Part shown: positions 1-7,534 of the stretch, piece by piece
Layout of the letters: every line of letters begins with the position of its first letter
How positions within the stretch are numbered: the stretch's first letter is position 1
Assembly (NCBI RefSeq): GCF_007993065.1
Contig: NZ_VOPL01000003.1
Location: forward strand, 1 to 64,000
Source: Paracoccus aurantiacus
GTDB lineage: Bacteria > Pseudomonadota > Alphaproteobacteria > Rhodobacterales > Rhodobacteraceae
Length of the DNA: 64,000 nucleotides
Direction: 5' to 3'
Notes under the pieces: generated by a model
Databases searched by the model: none
The model's input: the letters and a program-made list of their open reading frames with translations, nothing else
What the model was told of the DNA's origin: nothing
Made by a program: the position numbers and the translations under genes

Positions 1-450
1 TCGGCCAGCGTGACCGCTCAGGCCGCGGGCGAAGATCCGGGCCTGTCGAGCTGGGTCGCCGATGAGGTCGCGGAAAGCGACCGGCCGGAACTGACCTCGG
101 CGGGCCGCGTCGTCTCGGGCGGGCGCGGCGTCGGATCGGAGGAAAACTTCGCCATCATCGAGGCGCTCGCCGACAAACTGGGCGCCGCCGTCGGTGCATC
201 CCGCGCGGCGGTCGATTCAGGCTTTGCGCCCAACGACTGGCAGGTCGGCCAGACCGGCAAGATCGTGGCGCCCGAACTTTACGTGGCCGTCGGCATCTCG
301 GGCGCGATCCAGCACCTTGCGGGGATGAAGGATTCGAAGGTCATCGTCGCGATCAACAAGGACGAAGAAGCGCCAATCTTCCAGGTCGCCGATTACGGCC
401 TTGTGGGTGACTTGTTCCAGATCGTGCCGGAACTGACTGAGAAGCTTTAA
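1..450 (+). CDS. etfA: electron transfer flavoprotein alpha subunit, C-terminal part
   Basis: The reading frame is open from base 1 and ends at a TAA at 448-450, so only about 149 C-terminal residues are present. They carry the FAD-binding half of ETF-alpha: a [16 protein letters not shown] stretch, then [19 protein letters not shown] and [24 protein letters not shown]. These are family hallmarks that hold the FAD. The protein passes electrons from acyl-CoA dehydrogenases to ETF-ubiquinone oxidoreductase. Its beta subunit should lie just outside the window. A 3-hydroxybutyryl-CoA dehydrogenase follows 2.7 kb downstream, fitting a fatty-acid oxidation setting. Confidence 0.97.
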   Translation, partial: SASVTAQAAGEDPGLSSWVADEVAESDRPELTSAGRVVSGGRGVGSEENFAIIEALADKLGAAVGASRAAVDSGFAPNDWQVGQTGKIVAPELYVAVGISGAIQHLAGMKDSKVIVAINKDEEAPIFQVADYGLVGDLFQIVPELTEKL

Positions 451-473
451 GGCATCGCCGAAAAATCCCGAAA

Positions 474-502
474 CGCCCCGAGGCATCCCCTCGGGGCGTT
501 TT
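474..502 (+). terminator. intrinsic terminator after etfA
   Basis: A 9-bp stem, CGCCCCGAG pairing with CTCGGGGCG around a short loop, is followed by TTTTC. It starts 23 bp after the etfA stop and would end that transcript before the next gene. Confidence 0.85.
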
Positions 503-561
503 CATTTGGGGGCGGTCATCGCGGACGCTTTCATGTTAGACTGATCCTGAAGGGGGTCATC

Positions 562-1221
562 ATGGCATCAGTATTCATTATCGGCGGCGCGGGCGGTGTT
601 GGCAGACGGCTGGGCCCGCTGCTTCTGTCCGCAGGACACGGCGCAGGACCGATGGCGCGCAAGCCCGAGCAGATCGAGGCGTTGCGCAAGCAAGGGCTGA
701 CACCTGTCGAAGGCGACCTTCTCGCGCTCGATTCAGCGGGGCTTTCGTCGCTGATGTCGGGCTTCGATACCGTGGTTTTCAGTGCCGGTGCCGGCGGCAA
801 GGGCGGACCGGAAATGACCCGTGCGGTCGATGGCGACGGGCTGGAAAAGGCGGTCAGCGCGGCGAAAGGCGCGGGGATCAGCCGCTTCATTCTCGTGTCG
901 GCCTTCCCCGATGCCGGGCGCGGTGCAAACCCGCCGAATGATCGGTTCGAACTGTATATGCAGATCAAGCGCAAGGCTGACGTGCGTCTGACGGACAGCG
1001 GCCTCGATTGGGTGATCCTGCGGCCCGGCACGCTGACGGATGAGGCGGGCAACGGCAAGGTCCGCGCGGGTGCGGCGATCCCTTACGGCAATATCAGCCG
1101 GGACAATGTGGCGGCGACGCTGGCGGCGATCGTGGCCAATCCGGCTGTGAGCCGCCAGATCATTGAGGTGACAGACGGCGACACCCCCGCCGACAAAGCC
1201 GTCGCGGCGCTGACAGGCTGA
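562..1221 (+). CDS. NAD(P)-binding atypical short-chain dehydrogenase-like protein
   Basis: 219 residues with an N-terminal dinucleotide-binding motif (IIGGAGGVGRRL, residues 6-17). It is followed by a Rossmann-like pattern: TPVEGDLLALDS, DTVVFSAGAGGKGG, and a C-terminal LDWVILRPGTLTDE. This is the layout of the NAD(P)H-binding (NmrA/YhfK-like) atypical SDR group, whose members often lack the Tyr-x-x-x-Lys dyad and act as redox sensors or reductases of unknown substrate. The ATG follows a purine-rich AGGGGG. It sits alone behind the etfA terminator. The fold assignment is firm; the function is not. Confidence 0.8.
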   Translation: MASVFIIGGAGGVGRRLGPLLLSAGHGAGPMARKPEQIEALRKQGLTPVEGDLLALDSAGLSSLMSGFDTVVFSAGAGGKGGPEMTRAVDGDGLEKAVSAAKGAGISRFILVSAFPDAGRGANPPNDRFELYMQIKRKADVRLTDSGLDWVILRPGTLTDEAGNGKVRAGAAIPYGNISRDNVAATLAAIVANPAVSRQIIEVTDGDTPADKAVAALTG

Positions 1222-1228
1222 GATTGCC

Positions 1229-2080
1229 CTAACCCACCGCCTGGCCGCGATAAGCGCCGGGCGTAGCACCATAAGCCTCGCGATAGGCGCGGGTGAACTG
1301 TGAACGCGAGGCATAGCCTGCGGCATCCGCAGCCTCGGTCACGCTGGCACCGGTTCGCAGGGCCGCCTCTGCCGCGTCCATCCGCACCTCTGCCAGAAGC
1401 TGCCGGAACGGCCGGCCCGCCGCGGTCAGGCGGCGGCGCAGGGTGGATGCGCCGATGGCAAGCTGATCCGCCATTTCAGCGACCGTCCAGTCATGGCTGG
1501 GGCGCGCGGCCAACTGCCAGCGCGCGCGGGCGACCAGATCGCTGGCGGCCAGCATCTGACCTGCCGGATCGCAGTCGAGAAGCAGAAGAAGTTCTGTCAG
1601 GCGAAGCTGCGCAAGGGCGTCGCAATGTTCGGTGGTGGCAATCGCGGTCGCTGCATGGCCAAGCGATTCGATAAGCGCCGGCGTCAACGCGACGGCGAAA
1701 TCGGGAATGCGGCGGGGCAGCGCGCGTGGACGGATCTGCGGCGGCAGTTGCGGTACAGGCAGCAGAAGCGATTCATAAATGCCAGTGCGGTCATCGGGGA
1801 TATTCACGATATCCAGCGATACGCCGCCCGGAAAGACAAAGACCGTGCCAGCCGTCAGCATCTGCGTGCGTCCGGCGTGCCAGACCTCTTTCGCGCCGCG
1901 GAGCACGATGCCGATGACCGGGTCGGATGGCGTGACCGACTTCAGCCTTTCCCTGTCGAGCGCGCAATAGCTGAACATCTGGCAGCCATGCGGATATTCG
2001 CCCTGCCTGTCAGCCGGGGCGAAAAAGGGACGAAGGCGCTGCAGCAGCAATTTGCGCAGATCGGGGGCGAGCATGTTCAT
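1229..2080 (-). CDS. AraC family transcriptional regulator
   Basis: 283 residues. The N-terminal about 170 residues resemble the AraC-type ligand-binding arm (YPHGCQMFSYCALDRERLKSVTPSDP, then a GTVFVFPGG turn). The C-terminal 100 residues form the double helix-turn-helix: WTVAEMADQLAIGASTLRRRL and VTEAADAAGYASRSQFTRAY, ending in the usual GATPGAYR. It is transcribed away from the secreted hydrolase at 2212, with 131 bp between the two starts, so it is a candidate regulator of that gene. The inducer is unknown. A second in-frame ATG lies two codons inside the chosen start. Confidence 0.9.
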   Translation of the reverse strand: MNMLAPDLRKLLLQRLRPFFAPADRQGEYPHGCQMFSYCALDRERLKSVTPSDPVIGIVLRGAKEVWHAGRTQMLTAGTVFVFPGGVSLDIVNIPDDRTGIYESLLLPVPQLPPQIRPRALPRRIPDFAVALTPALIESLGHAATAIATTEHCDALAQLRLTELLLLLDCDPAGQMLAASDLVARARWQLAARPSHDWTVAEMADQLAIGASTLRRRLTAAGRPFRQLLAEVRMDAAEAALRTGASVTEAADAAGYASRSQFTRAYREAYGATPGAYRGQAVG

Positions 2081-2211
2081 GAAAGCTGTCTTAACGCCTT
2101 TTCAGCAACGTGTCGCAGCGGATTGAGCGTTTCGGGCACATATCGGGACGATCGGGGCGCATTATCGGCGTCCCGGGATGCGAGGAAGCGAGGCAGAAGA
2201 AGGAGAGTTTC

Positions 2212-3036
2212 ATGCGTCGCTACATTATTGCCCTTGCCGCTTTCACGGCACTGCCCGCCACAGCCCAGACCCCGGAAATGGCGCTTTGGCGTCTGGATTG
2301 CGGGCGGATCGTGGTCAATGACCTGAATATGTTCTCGGACACGCTGGATTACAGCGGCAAATCGAAGGAACTGACCGACAGCTGCTATCTGATCCGCCAT
2401 GACGACAGCTATATGCTGTGGGACGCGGGTTTGCCTGCCGCCATGCTGGGTGCGGAAAATGATCCGGCGCAACCGGCTGTCCCGATTCTTGACCGGCTGC
2501 TGACAGATCAGTTGGCCGAGATCGGCGTGACGGCGGATCAGATCAGCACCATCGGGATCAGTCACAACCATTTCGATCATCTTGGGCAGGCCGCAGATTT
2601 CCCGCAGGCGCGGCTGCTGATCGGGGCGCTGGATTGGCAGGGCTTGCAAGCCAGTCCGCCGAGCTATGGCGCTGACCCCGCACTGGTGCAGCCCTGGCTC
2701 GACGCGGGCAAGGTCGAGCCTGTCCACGGCGATCTGGACATCTTCGGCGATGGCAGCGCGATGATGCTGACAATGCCCGGCCACACGGCGGGGGAAACAG
2801 CGCTGCTGCTGCGCCTTCCCGAGACAGGGCCGGTCCTGCTGTCAGGCGATGTCGCGCATTTTACCGAGCAACTTGCCAATGAACGCGTGCCGCCGATCAA
2901 CTTTGACCGGGCGGATTCGCTGGCGGCGATGGACCGGCTGCGAGATGTGGCCGCGTCGACAGGCGCCACGATCGTCATTCAGCACGAGCCTGCTGATATC
3001 GCGAAACTGCCTGCCTTCCCGGACCCGGCCCGCTAA
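2212..3036 (+). CDS. secreted metallo-beta-lactamase-fold hydrolase, AHL-lactonase-like
   Basis: The chosen ATG follows AAGGAG at 2199-2204. The frame is open further upstream but without a signal for initiation. The 274-residue product starts with a signal peptide (RRYIIALAAFTALPATAQ) and so is predicted to be periplasmic. The metal site is complete: H118-N-H120-F-D122-H123, then a histidine in MPGHTAGET, an aspartate in LLSGDVAHF and a final IQHEPAD histidine. The order fits the lactonase/glyoxalase-II branch of the superfamily, which includes N-acyl-homoserine lactonases. The substrate cannot be read from sequence. It is divergent from an AraC regulator. Confidence 0.85.
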   Translation: MRRYIIALAAFTALPATAQTPEMALWRLDCGRIVVNDLNMFSDTLDYSGKSKELTDSCYLIRHDDSYMLWDAGLPAAMLGAENDPAQPAVPILDRLLTDQLAEIGVTADQISTIGISHNHFDHLGQAADFPQARLLIGALDWQGLQASPPSYGADPALVQPWLDAGKVEPVHGDLDIFGDGSAMMLTMPGHTAGETALLLRLPETGPVLLSGDVAHFTEQLANERVPPINFDRADSLAAMDRLRDVAASTGATIVIQHEPADIAKLPAFPDPAR

Positions 3037-3117
3037 CCTCGTCCGCCCGGCGCATTCTTCATTGATCCCCTGCGCCGGCGGGCCTATCGTCCGGCGCAGG
3101 AAAAAGCGGGGGTTAAA

Positions 3118-3993
3118 ATGGCTATTCAATCGGTTGGCGTCGTTGGCGCAGGGCAGATGGGCAACGGTATCGCGCATGTCTTTGCCCTTGCCGGATATAA
3201 CGTGCTGATGACCGATATCAGCCAGGACGCGCTCGACAAGGCGATGAAGCTGGTGGCAAAGAACCTTGACCGGCAGGTGAAGGGCGAGAAGATCACCGAG
3301 GCCGAGAAAGATGCCGCCCTTGGCCGGATCGCGACGACGCTGACACTGACCGATCTGGGCAAATGCGACCTGATCATCGAGGCCGCGACCGAGAAAGAGG
3401 CCGTCAAAAGCAAGATCTTCGAAGAGCTTCTGCCGCATCTGAAGCCCGAAACGATCCTGACCTCCAACACCTCGTCGATCTCGATTACGCGGCTGGCGAG
3501 CCGGACCGACCGGCCGGAAAAGTTCATGGGCTTCCACTTCATGAACCCGGTTCCGATCATGCAGCTGGTCGAACTGATCCGCGGCATCGCCACGGACGAG
3601 GAAACCTACAACACCCTTCTGGAAGTTGTTGAAAATATCGGAAAAACAGCGGCCACCGCAGAAGATTTCCCGGCTTTCATTGTCAACCGCATCCTGATCC
3701 CGATGATTAACGAGGCTGTCTATACGCTTTACGAAGGCGTCGGCTCGGTCAAATCAATCGACCAGTCGATGAAGCTGGGTGCGAATTGGCCGATGGGCCC
3801 GCTGGAACTGGGCGATTTCATCGGGCTGGATACGTGCCTTGCAATCATGAACGTGCTGCATGACGGGCTGGCCGATACGAAATATCGCCCTTGCCCGCTG
3901 CTGGTAAAGTATGTCGAGGCCGGCTGGCTGGGCCGCAAATCGGGCCGGGGCTTCTATGATTATTCGGGCGAGACGCCAGTGCCGACACGCTGA
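3118..3993 (+). CDS. hbdA: 3-hydroxybutyryl-CoA dehydrogenase
   Basis: 291 residues, the usual length of the stand-alone enzyme. It has an N-terminal NAD-binding GAGQMG (residues 10-15), the LTSNTSSISIT strand, the active-site histidine in MGFHFMNPVPIMQLVE, and the C-terminal substrate-binding domain with NRILIPMINEAVY and GANWPMGPLELGDFIGLDTC. It catalyses NAD(P)-dependent interconversion of acetoacetyl-CoA and 3-hydroxybutyryl-CoA, serving butyrate or polyhydroxybutyrate metabolism or phenylacetate degradation (PaaH-like paralogues exist). The etfA gene upstream supports a role in short-chain fatty-acid oxidation. An intrinsic terminator follows. Confidence 0.95.
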   Translation: MAIQSVGVVGAGQMGNGIAHVFALAGYNVLMTDISQDALDKAMKLVAKNLDRQVKGEKITEAEKDAALGRIATTLTLTDLGKCDLIIEAATEKEAVKSKIFEELLPHLKPETILTSNTSSISITRLASRTDRPEKFMGFHFMNPVPIMQLVELIRGIATDEETYNTLLEVVENIGKTAATAEDFPAFIVNRILIPMINEAVYTLYEGVGSVKSIDQSMKLGANWPMGPLELGDFIGLDTCLAIMNVLHDGLADTKYRPCPLLVKYVEAGWLGRKSGRGFYDYSGETPVPTR

Positions 3994-4013
3994 GCGTTGC
4001 AACCATGAAAGAA

Positions 4014-4047
4014 AGGGCCGGGAAGCGATTGCTTTCCGGCCCTTTTT
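4014..4047 (+). terminator. intrinsic terminator after hbdA
   Basis: A 13-bp stem (AGGGCCGGGAAGC pairing with GCTTTCCGGCCCT, one G-T pair) and a GATT loop are followed by a run of five T. It lies 20 bp after the hbdA stop and faces the 3' end of the DUF2852 gene. Confidence 0.9.
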
Positions 4048-4063
4048 CTGTGTTCTCGTCCGA

Positions 4064-4513
4064 TTACGCCTGGGACGGCGCGTCGCTGTCTTCAGGCTGG
4101 CGGCGGTCGCGGCGGTCCGACATGAATTGGTCGAACTCGGCCTTGTCGCGCGCCTCGCGCAGTCTGGTCAGGAAGGACATGAATTCTTCATGCTCGTCTT
4201 CCAGCCGCTTCAGCGTTTCCTCGCGATAGGCGTCGAAGGCACTGTTGCCGGTGCGGCCGGAATAGCGGCGCACGGAACCCTTGCGACGGTTTGCACATCC
4301 CGTCATGCGATTGCTCCCGATCATGTAAAACAGAATCGCCAGACCAACGGGCCAGACGAAAATGAAGGCTGCGATCATGGTGGCGATCCAGGCCGGGCGG
4401 CCCTTTTCATCCAACCAGTCACGTGCGCGGATCAAGCCTTGCTTGAAGCGGCTGATCAGCCCCGGACGGTCATCCCTGACCGGATAGTAATAGGTGGTAG
4501 CTCCCTGGTCCAT
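4064..4513 (-). CDS. DUF2852 family membrane protein
   Basis: 149 residues from the ATG at 4513, which is preceded by AAGGGA. A longer frame starts at 4546 but would run through the palindrome described separately. One hydrophobic segment near residues 35-65 (IATMIAAFIFVWPVGLAILF) precedes a charged, helix-forming tail rich in Glu, Arg and Asp. This is the architecture of DUF2852 proteins common in alphaproteobacteria. The function is unknown. It is the last gene of a minus-strand series, but the 124-bp gap and the palindrome just upstream suggest its own promoter. Confidence 0.8.
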   Translation of the reverse strand: MDQGATTYYYPVRDDRPGLISRFKQGLIRARDWLDEKGRPAWIATMIAAFIFVWPVGLAILFYMIGSNRMTGCANRRKGSVRRYSGRTGNSAFDAYREETLKRLEDEHEEFMSFLTRLREARDKAEFDQFMSDRRDRRQPEDSDAPSQA

Positions 4514-4529
4514 ACTGCATCCCTTTGCT

Positions 4530-4548
4530 ATGTGAATACCATTCACAT
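4530..4548. promoter_or_regulatory. 19-bp perfect palindrome, probable operator
   Basis: ATGTGAAT-ACC-ATTCACAT is perfectly symmetrical (8-bp arms, 3-bp centre). It lies 17 bp upstream of the DUF2852 start and downstream of the TetR-family gene. Size and symmetry fit a TetR- or FadR-type operator. The protein that binds it is not known; the TetR encoded at 4638-5252 is the nearest candidate. Confidence 0.6.
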
Positions 4549-4637
4549 TAAATGAGATGGTGGGTGAAACGCCTCAATCAAGGGCGTTCGGCCGAAAAAT
4601 CGCACATGGATCAGAAACTTCGCGCGGAGCGGGCTGT

Positions 4638-5252
4638 CTATTGCCCGATCAGGCCGAGCCCGCGCAGATAGACGAGCGCGGCGGAACTGAGCATATCCTC
4701 GGGCGAAATGGGCGAGCGCGCGCCGGGCGCGCCCCTGCCGAAAAGCTCGACCACGCCATGCGACATCGCCCATATATGATTGGCGAACATGCGCGGCGGC
4801 GGGCGTTTGTCGCGGGGCAGCGGCCGCGACAAGGCTTCGGCAGCGGCAAGGAGGACGCCGAAGCCGTGTTCGGAAAGCTCCCACAATTCGGTATTCGGGG
4901 CGAGTGCGACGCCGCTTTCGAACATGGCGATGTAATAGGCCGGCCGCTCGCGCGCGAAATCGAGATAGCATTGCCCGAGCCGCGAAAATGCCGCGAGCGG
5001 GTTGGGCAGGCCATCATCCCACGCATCCCACATTGCGCTGCCGAATTCCTCGAAACCGCGCTTTGCAATCTCCTCAAGCAGGTCGTCCCTGCCTTTGAAA
5101 TGCCGGTAAGGTGCGGCAGCGGAAACGCCGGCGCGTCGCGCGGCCTCGGCAAGGGTGAAGCCCTGCGGACCCGATTCCTCGATCAGGGCGACCGCGGCCT
5201 CAACCAATGCCTCGCGCAGGTTTCCGTGATGATAGGGGCGGTGGTTCGGCAA
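4638..5252 (-). CDS. TetR family transcriptional regulator with WHG-like C-terminal domain
   Basis: 204 residues. The N-terminal TetR helix-turn-helix reads LREALVEAAVALIEE, then FTLAEAARRAGVSAAAPYRHFKGRDDLL. The C-terminal half resembles the WHG ligand-binding domain (FANHIWAMSHGVVELFGRG). The best start is a TTG at 5252, which has GAGG about 8-10 bases upstream and lies 3 bases past the ptsH stop, so the gene is probably coupled to the PTS block. That neighbourhood gives no clear effector. The palindrome at 4530 downstream may be one of its sites. Confidence 0.85.
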   Translation of the reverse strand: MPNHRPYHHGNLREALVEAAVALIEESGPQGFTLAEAARRAGVSAAAPYRHFKGRDDLLEEIAKRGFEEFGSAMWDAWDDGLPNPLAAFSRLGQCYLDFARERPAYYIAMFESGVALAPNTELWELSEHGFGVLLAAAEALSRPLPRDKRPPPRMFANHIWAMSHGVVELFGRGAPGARSPISPEDMLSSAALVYLRGLGLIGQ

Positions 5253-5255
5253 AAA

Positions 5256-5534
5256 TCAGGCGTCCTCACCGAATCTTTGCGCGACGAGGGTCGTCAATGC
5301 CTCGGCCAGTTCCGCGGCCTGAGGACCAGAGGTCTGAAGTGCGATCTCGCTGCCGCGACCAGCGGCCAGCATCAGCAGCCCCATGATCGAATCGCCCGAA
5401 ACCGTCATGCCTTCCCGCGTCACCTTGGCATCCGCATCGTAGCTTTCGACCATCTCGACAAATTTCGCCGAGGCACGTGCGTGCAGGCCCTTCTCGTTCA
5501 CGATGGGCAAGACCATGCTGACAGTTTCGTTCAT
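5256..5534 (-). CDS. ptsH: phosphocarrier protein HPr
   Basis: 92 residues. The active-site histidine is His18 in KGLHARASAKF. The regulatory serine is Ser50 in GDSIMGLLMLAAG, the segment phosphorylated by HPr kinase. Both sites are intact, matching the hprK gene upstream. The ATG overlaps the EIIA stop by 4 nt. With no sugar-specific EIIB or EIIC in the window, HPr here most likely works in the alphaproteobacterial regulatory PTS rather than in sugar import. Confidence 0.95.
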   Translation of the reverse strand: MNETVSMVLPIVNEKGLHARASAKFVEMVESYDADAKVTREGMTVSGDSIMGLLMLAAGRGSEIALQTSGPQAAELAEALTTLVAQRFGEDA

Positions 5535-5947
5535 TGAGCCACCTGACGCGGGACAAGCTCGTCATAGACATTGAAGCTGTCTATGTATTTTCGCCCTGCC
5601 TCGGCGGCCATCGCGGCGGCTTGCCCGGCCGGAAGCTGGCGCAGTTTGGCAAGTTTAAGCAACATGGGCAGATTCGCACCGTAAAGGATGACGCGGTTCT
5701 GCGCCGAACAGGCCGGAAGCGACAGGTTCGACGGCGAGCCGCCGAACAGGTCGGTCACGACAACGACGCCGTCGCCGGTATCCACCTCGTCAGCGGCAAG
5801 GCATATCTCGCGGCTTTTGGTGTTCCGGTCGTGGATATCTTCAATGGTTATGGTCCGCACCCCGGACAAAGGTCCGACGACATGCTCCATCGCGGCCAGA
5901 TATTCCCGCGCGAGCCCGCCATGTGCGACGATGACAATTCCGATCAA
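5531..5947 (-). CDS. PTS EIIA component, mannose family
   Basis: 138 residues of the EIIA-Man fold, starting [17 protein letters not shown] with the phospho-accepting His9. [14 protein letters not shown] is the second family signature. The gene overlaps rapZ upstream and ptsH downstream by 4 nt each. In alphaproteobacteria this orphan EIIA takes phosphate from HPr and acts on regulators instead of a permease; that role is known from related species and is inferred here. Usual names are manX or eIIA-Man. Confidence 0.93.
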   Translation of the reverse strand: MIGIVIVAHGGLAREYLAAMEHVVGPLSGVRTITIEDIHDRNTKSREICLAADEVDTGDGVVVVTDLFGGSPSNLSLPACSAQNRVILYGANLPMLLKLAKLRQLPAGQAAAMAAEAGRKYIDSFNVYDELVPRQVAQ

Positions 5948-6909
5948 TTCTGCGTTCCCTGAGGCGTCGAAGCCGAAATCGTGTGAGATGCCGCGTCAGC
6001 GTCGCGGCGTTCAAGTTCCCTGTGGCGTATTGACACTTGCCAGCCCTGCTGAGCAAGCGCCTGTGACATCGTTTCCGTCAAAGTGACGGAACGATGTTGC
6101 CCACCCGTGCAACCAAAGCCGATTGCAAGGTGGGTTTTTCCTTCCGCAAGATGTGCGGGCAGAACAAAAAGAATCAAGTCCCGGACCCGATCAAAAAACT
6201 CGGCGAAGCGCGCATCCGACTGCACAAAACGCTGAACGGCCGCATCGCGACCGTCCTTTGCACGCAATTCCGCCTGCCAGTGCGGATTGTCCAGGAACCG
6301 GCAGTCGAACATCATGTCGATGCCGCGCGGCACGCCGCGCTTATACGAAAAGCTTTGCACCGAAACCGTCAGCCGCCTGTCGGCATCGGTTTCGAAAAAG
6401 CGCGCGAGTTCGGCCTTCAGGTCATGGGGCGACATGTCTGAGGTATTGACCAGAACATCGGCACGCGCCCGGATCGGGCGAAGCAGATCCTTCTCTGCCT
6501 GAATACCGTCAAGCGGCGCGCCCGCATCTGCCATCGGGTGACGGCGGCGGGTTTCGTTGAAGCGCCTGACAAGCGTCGTCGAGTCACAATCGAGATACAG
6601 GACCTCTGCCTCGTAACCGGGGTTGCGGGTCAGGCGGTCGATCAGTTCGATCACGGCGGTGGCGGAAAAGTCGCGGTTGCGCACATCCAGCCCAAGGGCA
6701 AGCGGCGCGAGCCTTGCAGGGCCATCCAGCAATCGCGGCACCAATGACAGCGGCAGGTTGTCGATTGCCTCGTAACCCATATCCTCAAGCACGTTGATTG
6801 CCGTCGAACGCCCCGCCCCTGAGGGTCCGGTCACAAGCACAACGCGTGTCAGCGCCTCGTCGGCGCCCGTCTGTCGGGCCGGTTCGGGCTGGGTCGATAT
6901 TTCATTCAT
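5944..6909 (-). CDS. rapZ: RapZ/YvcJ family nucleotide-binding protein
   Basis: 321 residues. A Walker A motif (GPSGAGRST, residues 28-36, Arg in place of the usual Lys) is followed by [22 protein letters not shown], a long middle domain, and the conserved C-terminal [15 protein letters not shown]. In enterobacteria RapZ is the RNase E adapter controlling glmS sRNAs; in other bacteria the role is less defined. Members sit next to hprK and ptsH, as here. It starts 11 bp after the hprK stop. Confidence 0.95.
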   Translation of the reverse strand: MNEISTQPEPARQTGADEALTRVVLVTGPSGAGRSTAINVLEDMGYEAIDNLPLSLVPRLLDGPARLAPLALGLDVRNRDFSATAVIELIDRLTRNPGYEAEVLYLDCDSTTLVRRFNETRRRHPMADAGAPLDGIQAEKDLLRPIRARADVLVNTSDMSPHDLKAELARFFETDADRRLTVSVQSFSYKRGVPRGIDMMFDCRFLDNPHWQAELRAKDGRDAAVQRFVQSDARFAEFFDRVRDLILFVLPAHLAEGKTHLAIGFGCTGGQHRSVTLTETMSQALAQQGWQVSIRHRELERRDADAASHTISASTPQGTQN

Positions 6910-6920
6910 CGCGTGTCCGG

Positions 6921-7355
6921 TTACAGATCAGCCTCTGGATCAAGACGCCCACCCCGCAATAACAGGCAGATCGCCGGACAAAGATGGTCCGATAGAGGAC
7001 CAAGGACAAGGGGGCGTGACATATCCATTACGGCAGTGTGGCGAATTGGCGGCAGCCTTTCTCGTTCCTCGCGGCCAAGATCGACGACCAGGCGCACCGG
7101 CGCAGGGGCGAATTCGGTTCGAATCAATCCGATCCCCCGTGCTTCGATCAGCCCTGCGATTCTGTCGGGCGGCGCGGCGATTACCTCTTCCTTGTCGCGG
7201 CGAAGGGCAATCCGGTCGTCGCCGATCAGGATGCCGCCGCTTCCGATCAGGCGCAGGGCCAGGGTCGATTTCCCTGAACCCGACGGGCCAAGGATCAGAA
7301 CGCCCTGCCCGTCTATGGCAACCGCGCTGGCATGGATGTCTGACCCGAGAATCAT
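6921..7355 (-). CDS. hprK: HPr kinase/phosphorylase, short alphaproteobacterial form
   Basis: 144 residues, about half the length of the Firmicutes enzyme. The N-terminal domain is absent and only the catalytic domain remains: Walker [10 protein letters not shown] at residues 23-31, [13 protein letters not shown], and the signature near [10 protein letters not shown]. It phosphorylates HPr on its regulatory serine, which is present in the downstream ptsH. It heads the minus-strand block hprK-rapZ-EIIA-ptsH and is divergent from pckA across 179 bp. In many relatives chvI and chvG lie in this gap; here they do not. Confidence 0.93.
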   Translation of the reverse strand: MILGSDIHASAVAIDGQGVLILGPSGSGKSTLALRLIGSGGILIGDDRIALRRDKEEVIAAPPDRIAGLIEARGIGLIRTEFAPAPVRLVVDLGREERERLPPIRHTAVMDMSRPLVLGPLSDHLCPAICLLLRGGRLDPEADL

Positions 7356-7410
7356 CTCGCGCCCCCTTTTCGTCCAAATTTCTGCTGGGCCACGAACAGT
7401 TTACGCCCGT

Positions 7411-7442
7411 TGATTGCGCTAACTGAAACTGATTTCGCTAAC
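7411..7442. promoter_or_regulatory. tandem direct repeat in the hprK-pckA intergenic region
   Basis: TGATTGCGCTAAC (7411-7423) recurs as TGATTTCGCTAAC (7430-7442), one mismatch in 13, spaced 19 bp, close to two helix turns. CGCTAAC is half of a GTTAGCGCTAAC-type palindrome such as LacI-family proteins use. It is placed to act on pckA, hprK or both. The binding protein is unknown. Confidence 0.5.
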
Positions 7443-7534
7443 ATCCTGTCAACGCCTCTGTTTTAGCAGAATCGTCATGCTATAGGGGCTGAAACGCAAT
7501 ATACTGTCCTTTCCCCAGCCGGAGACATTCGCAG

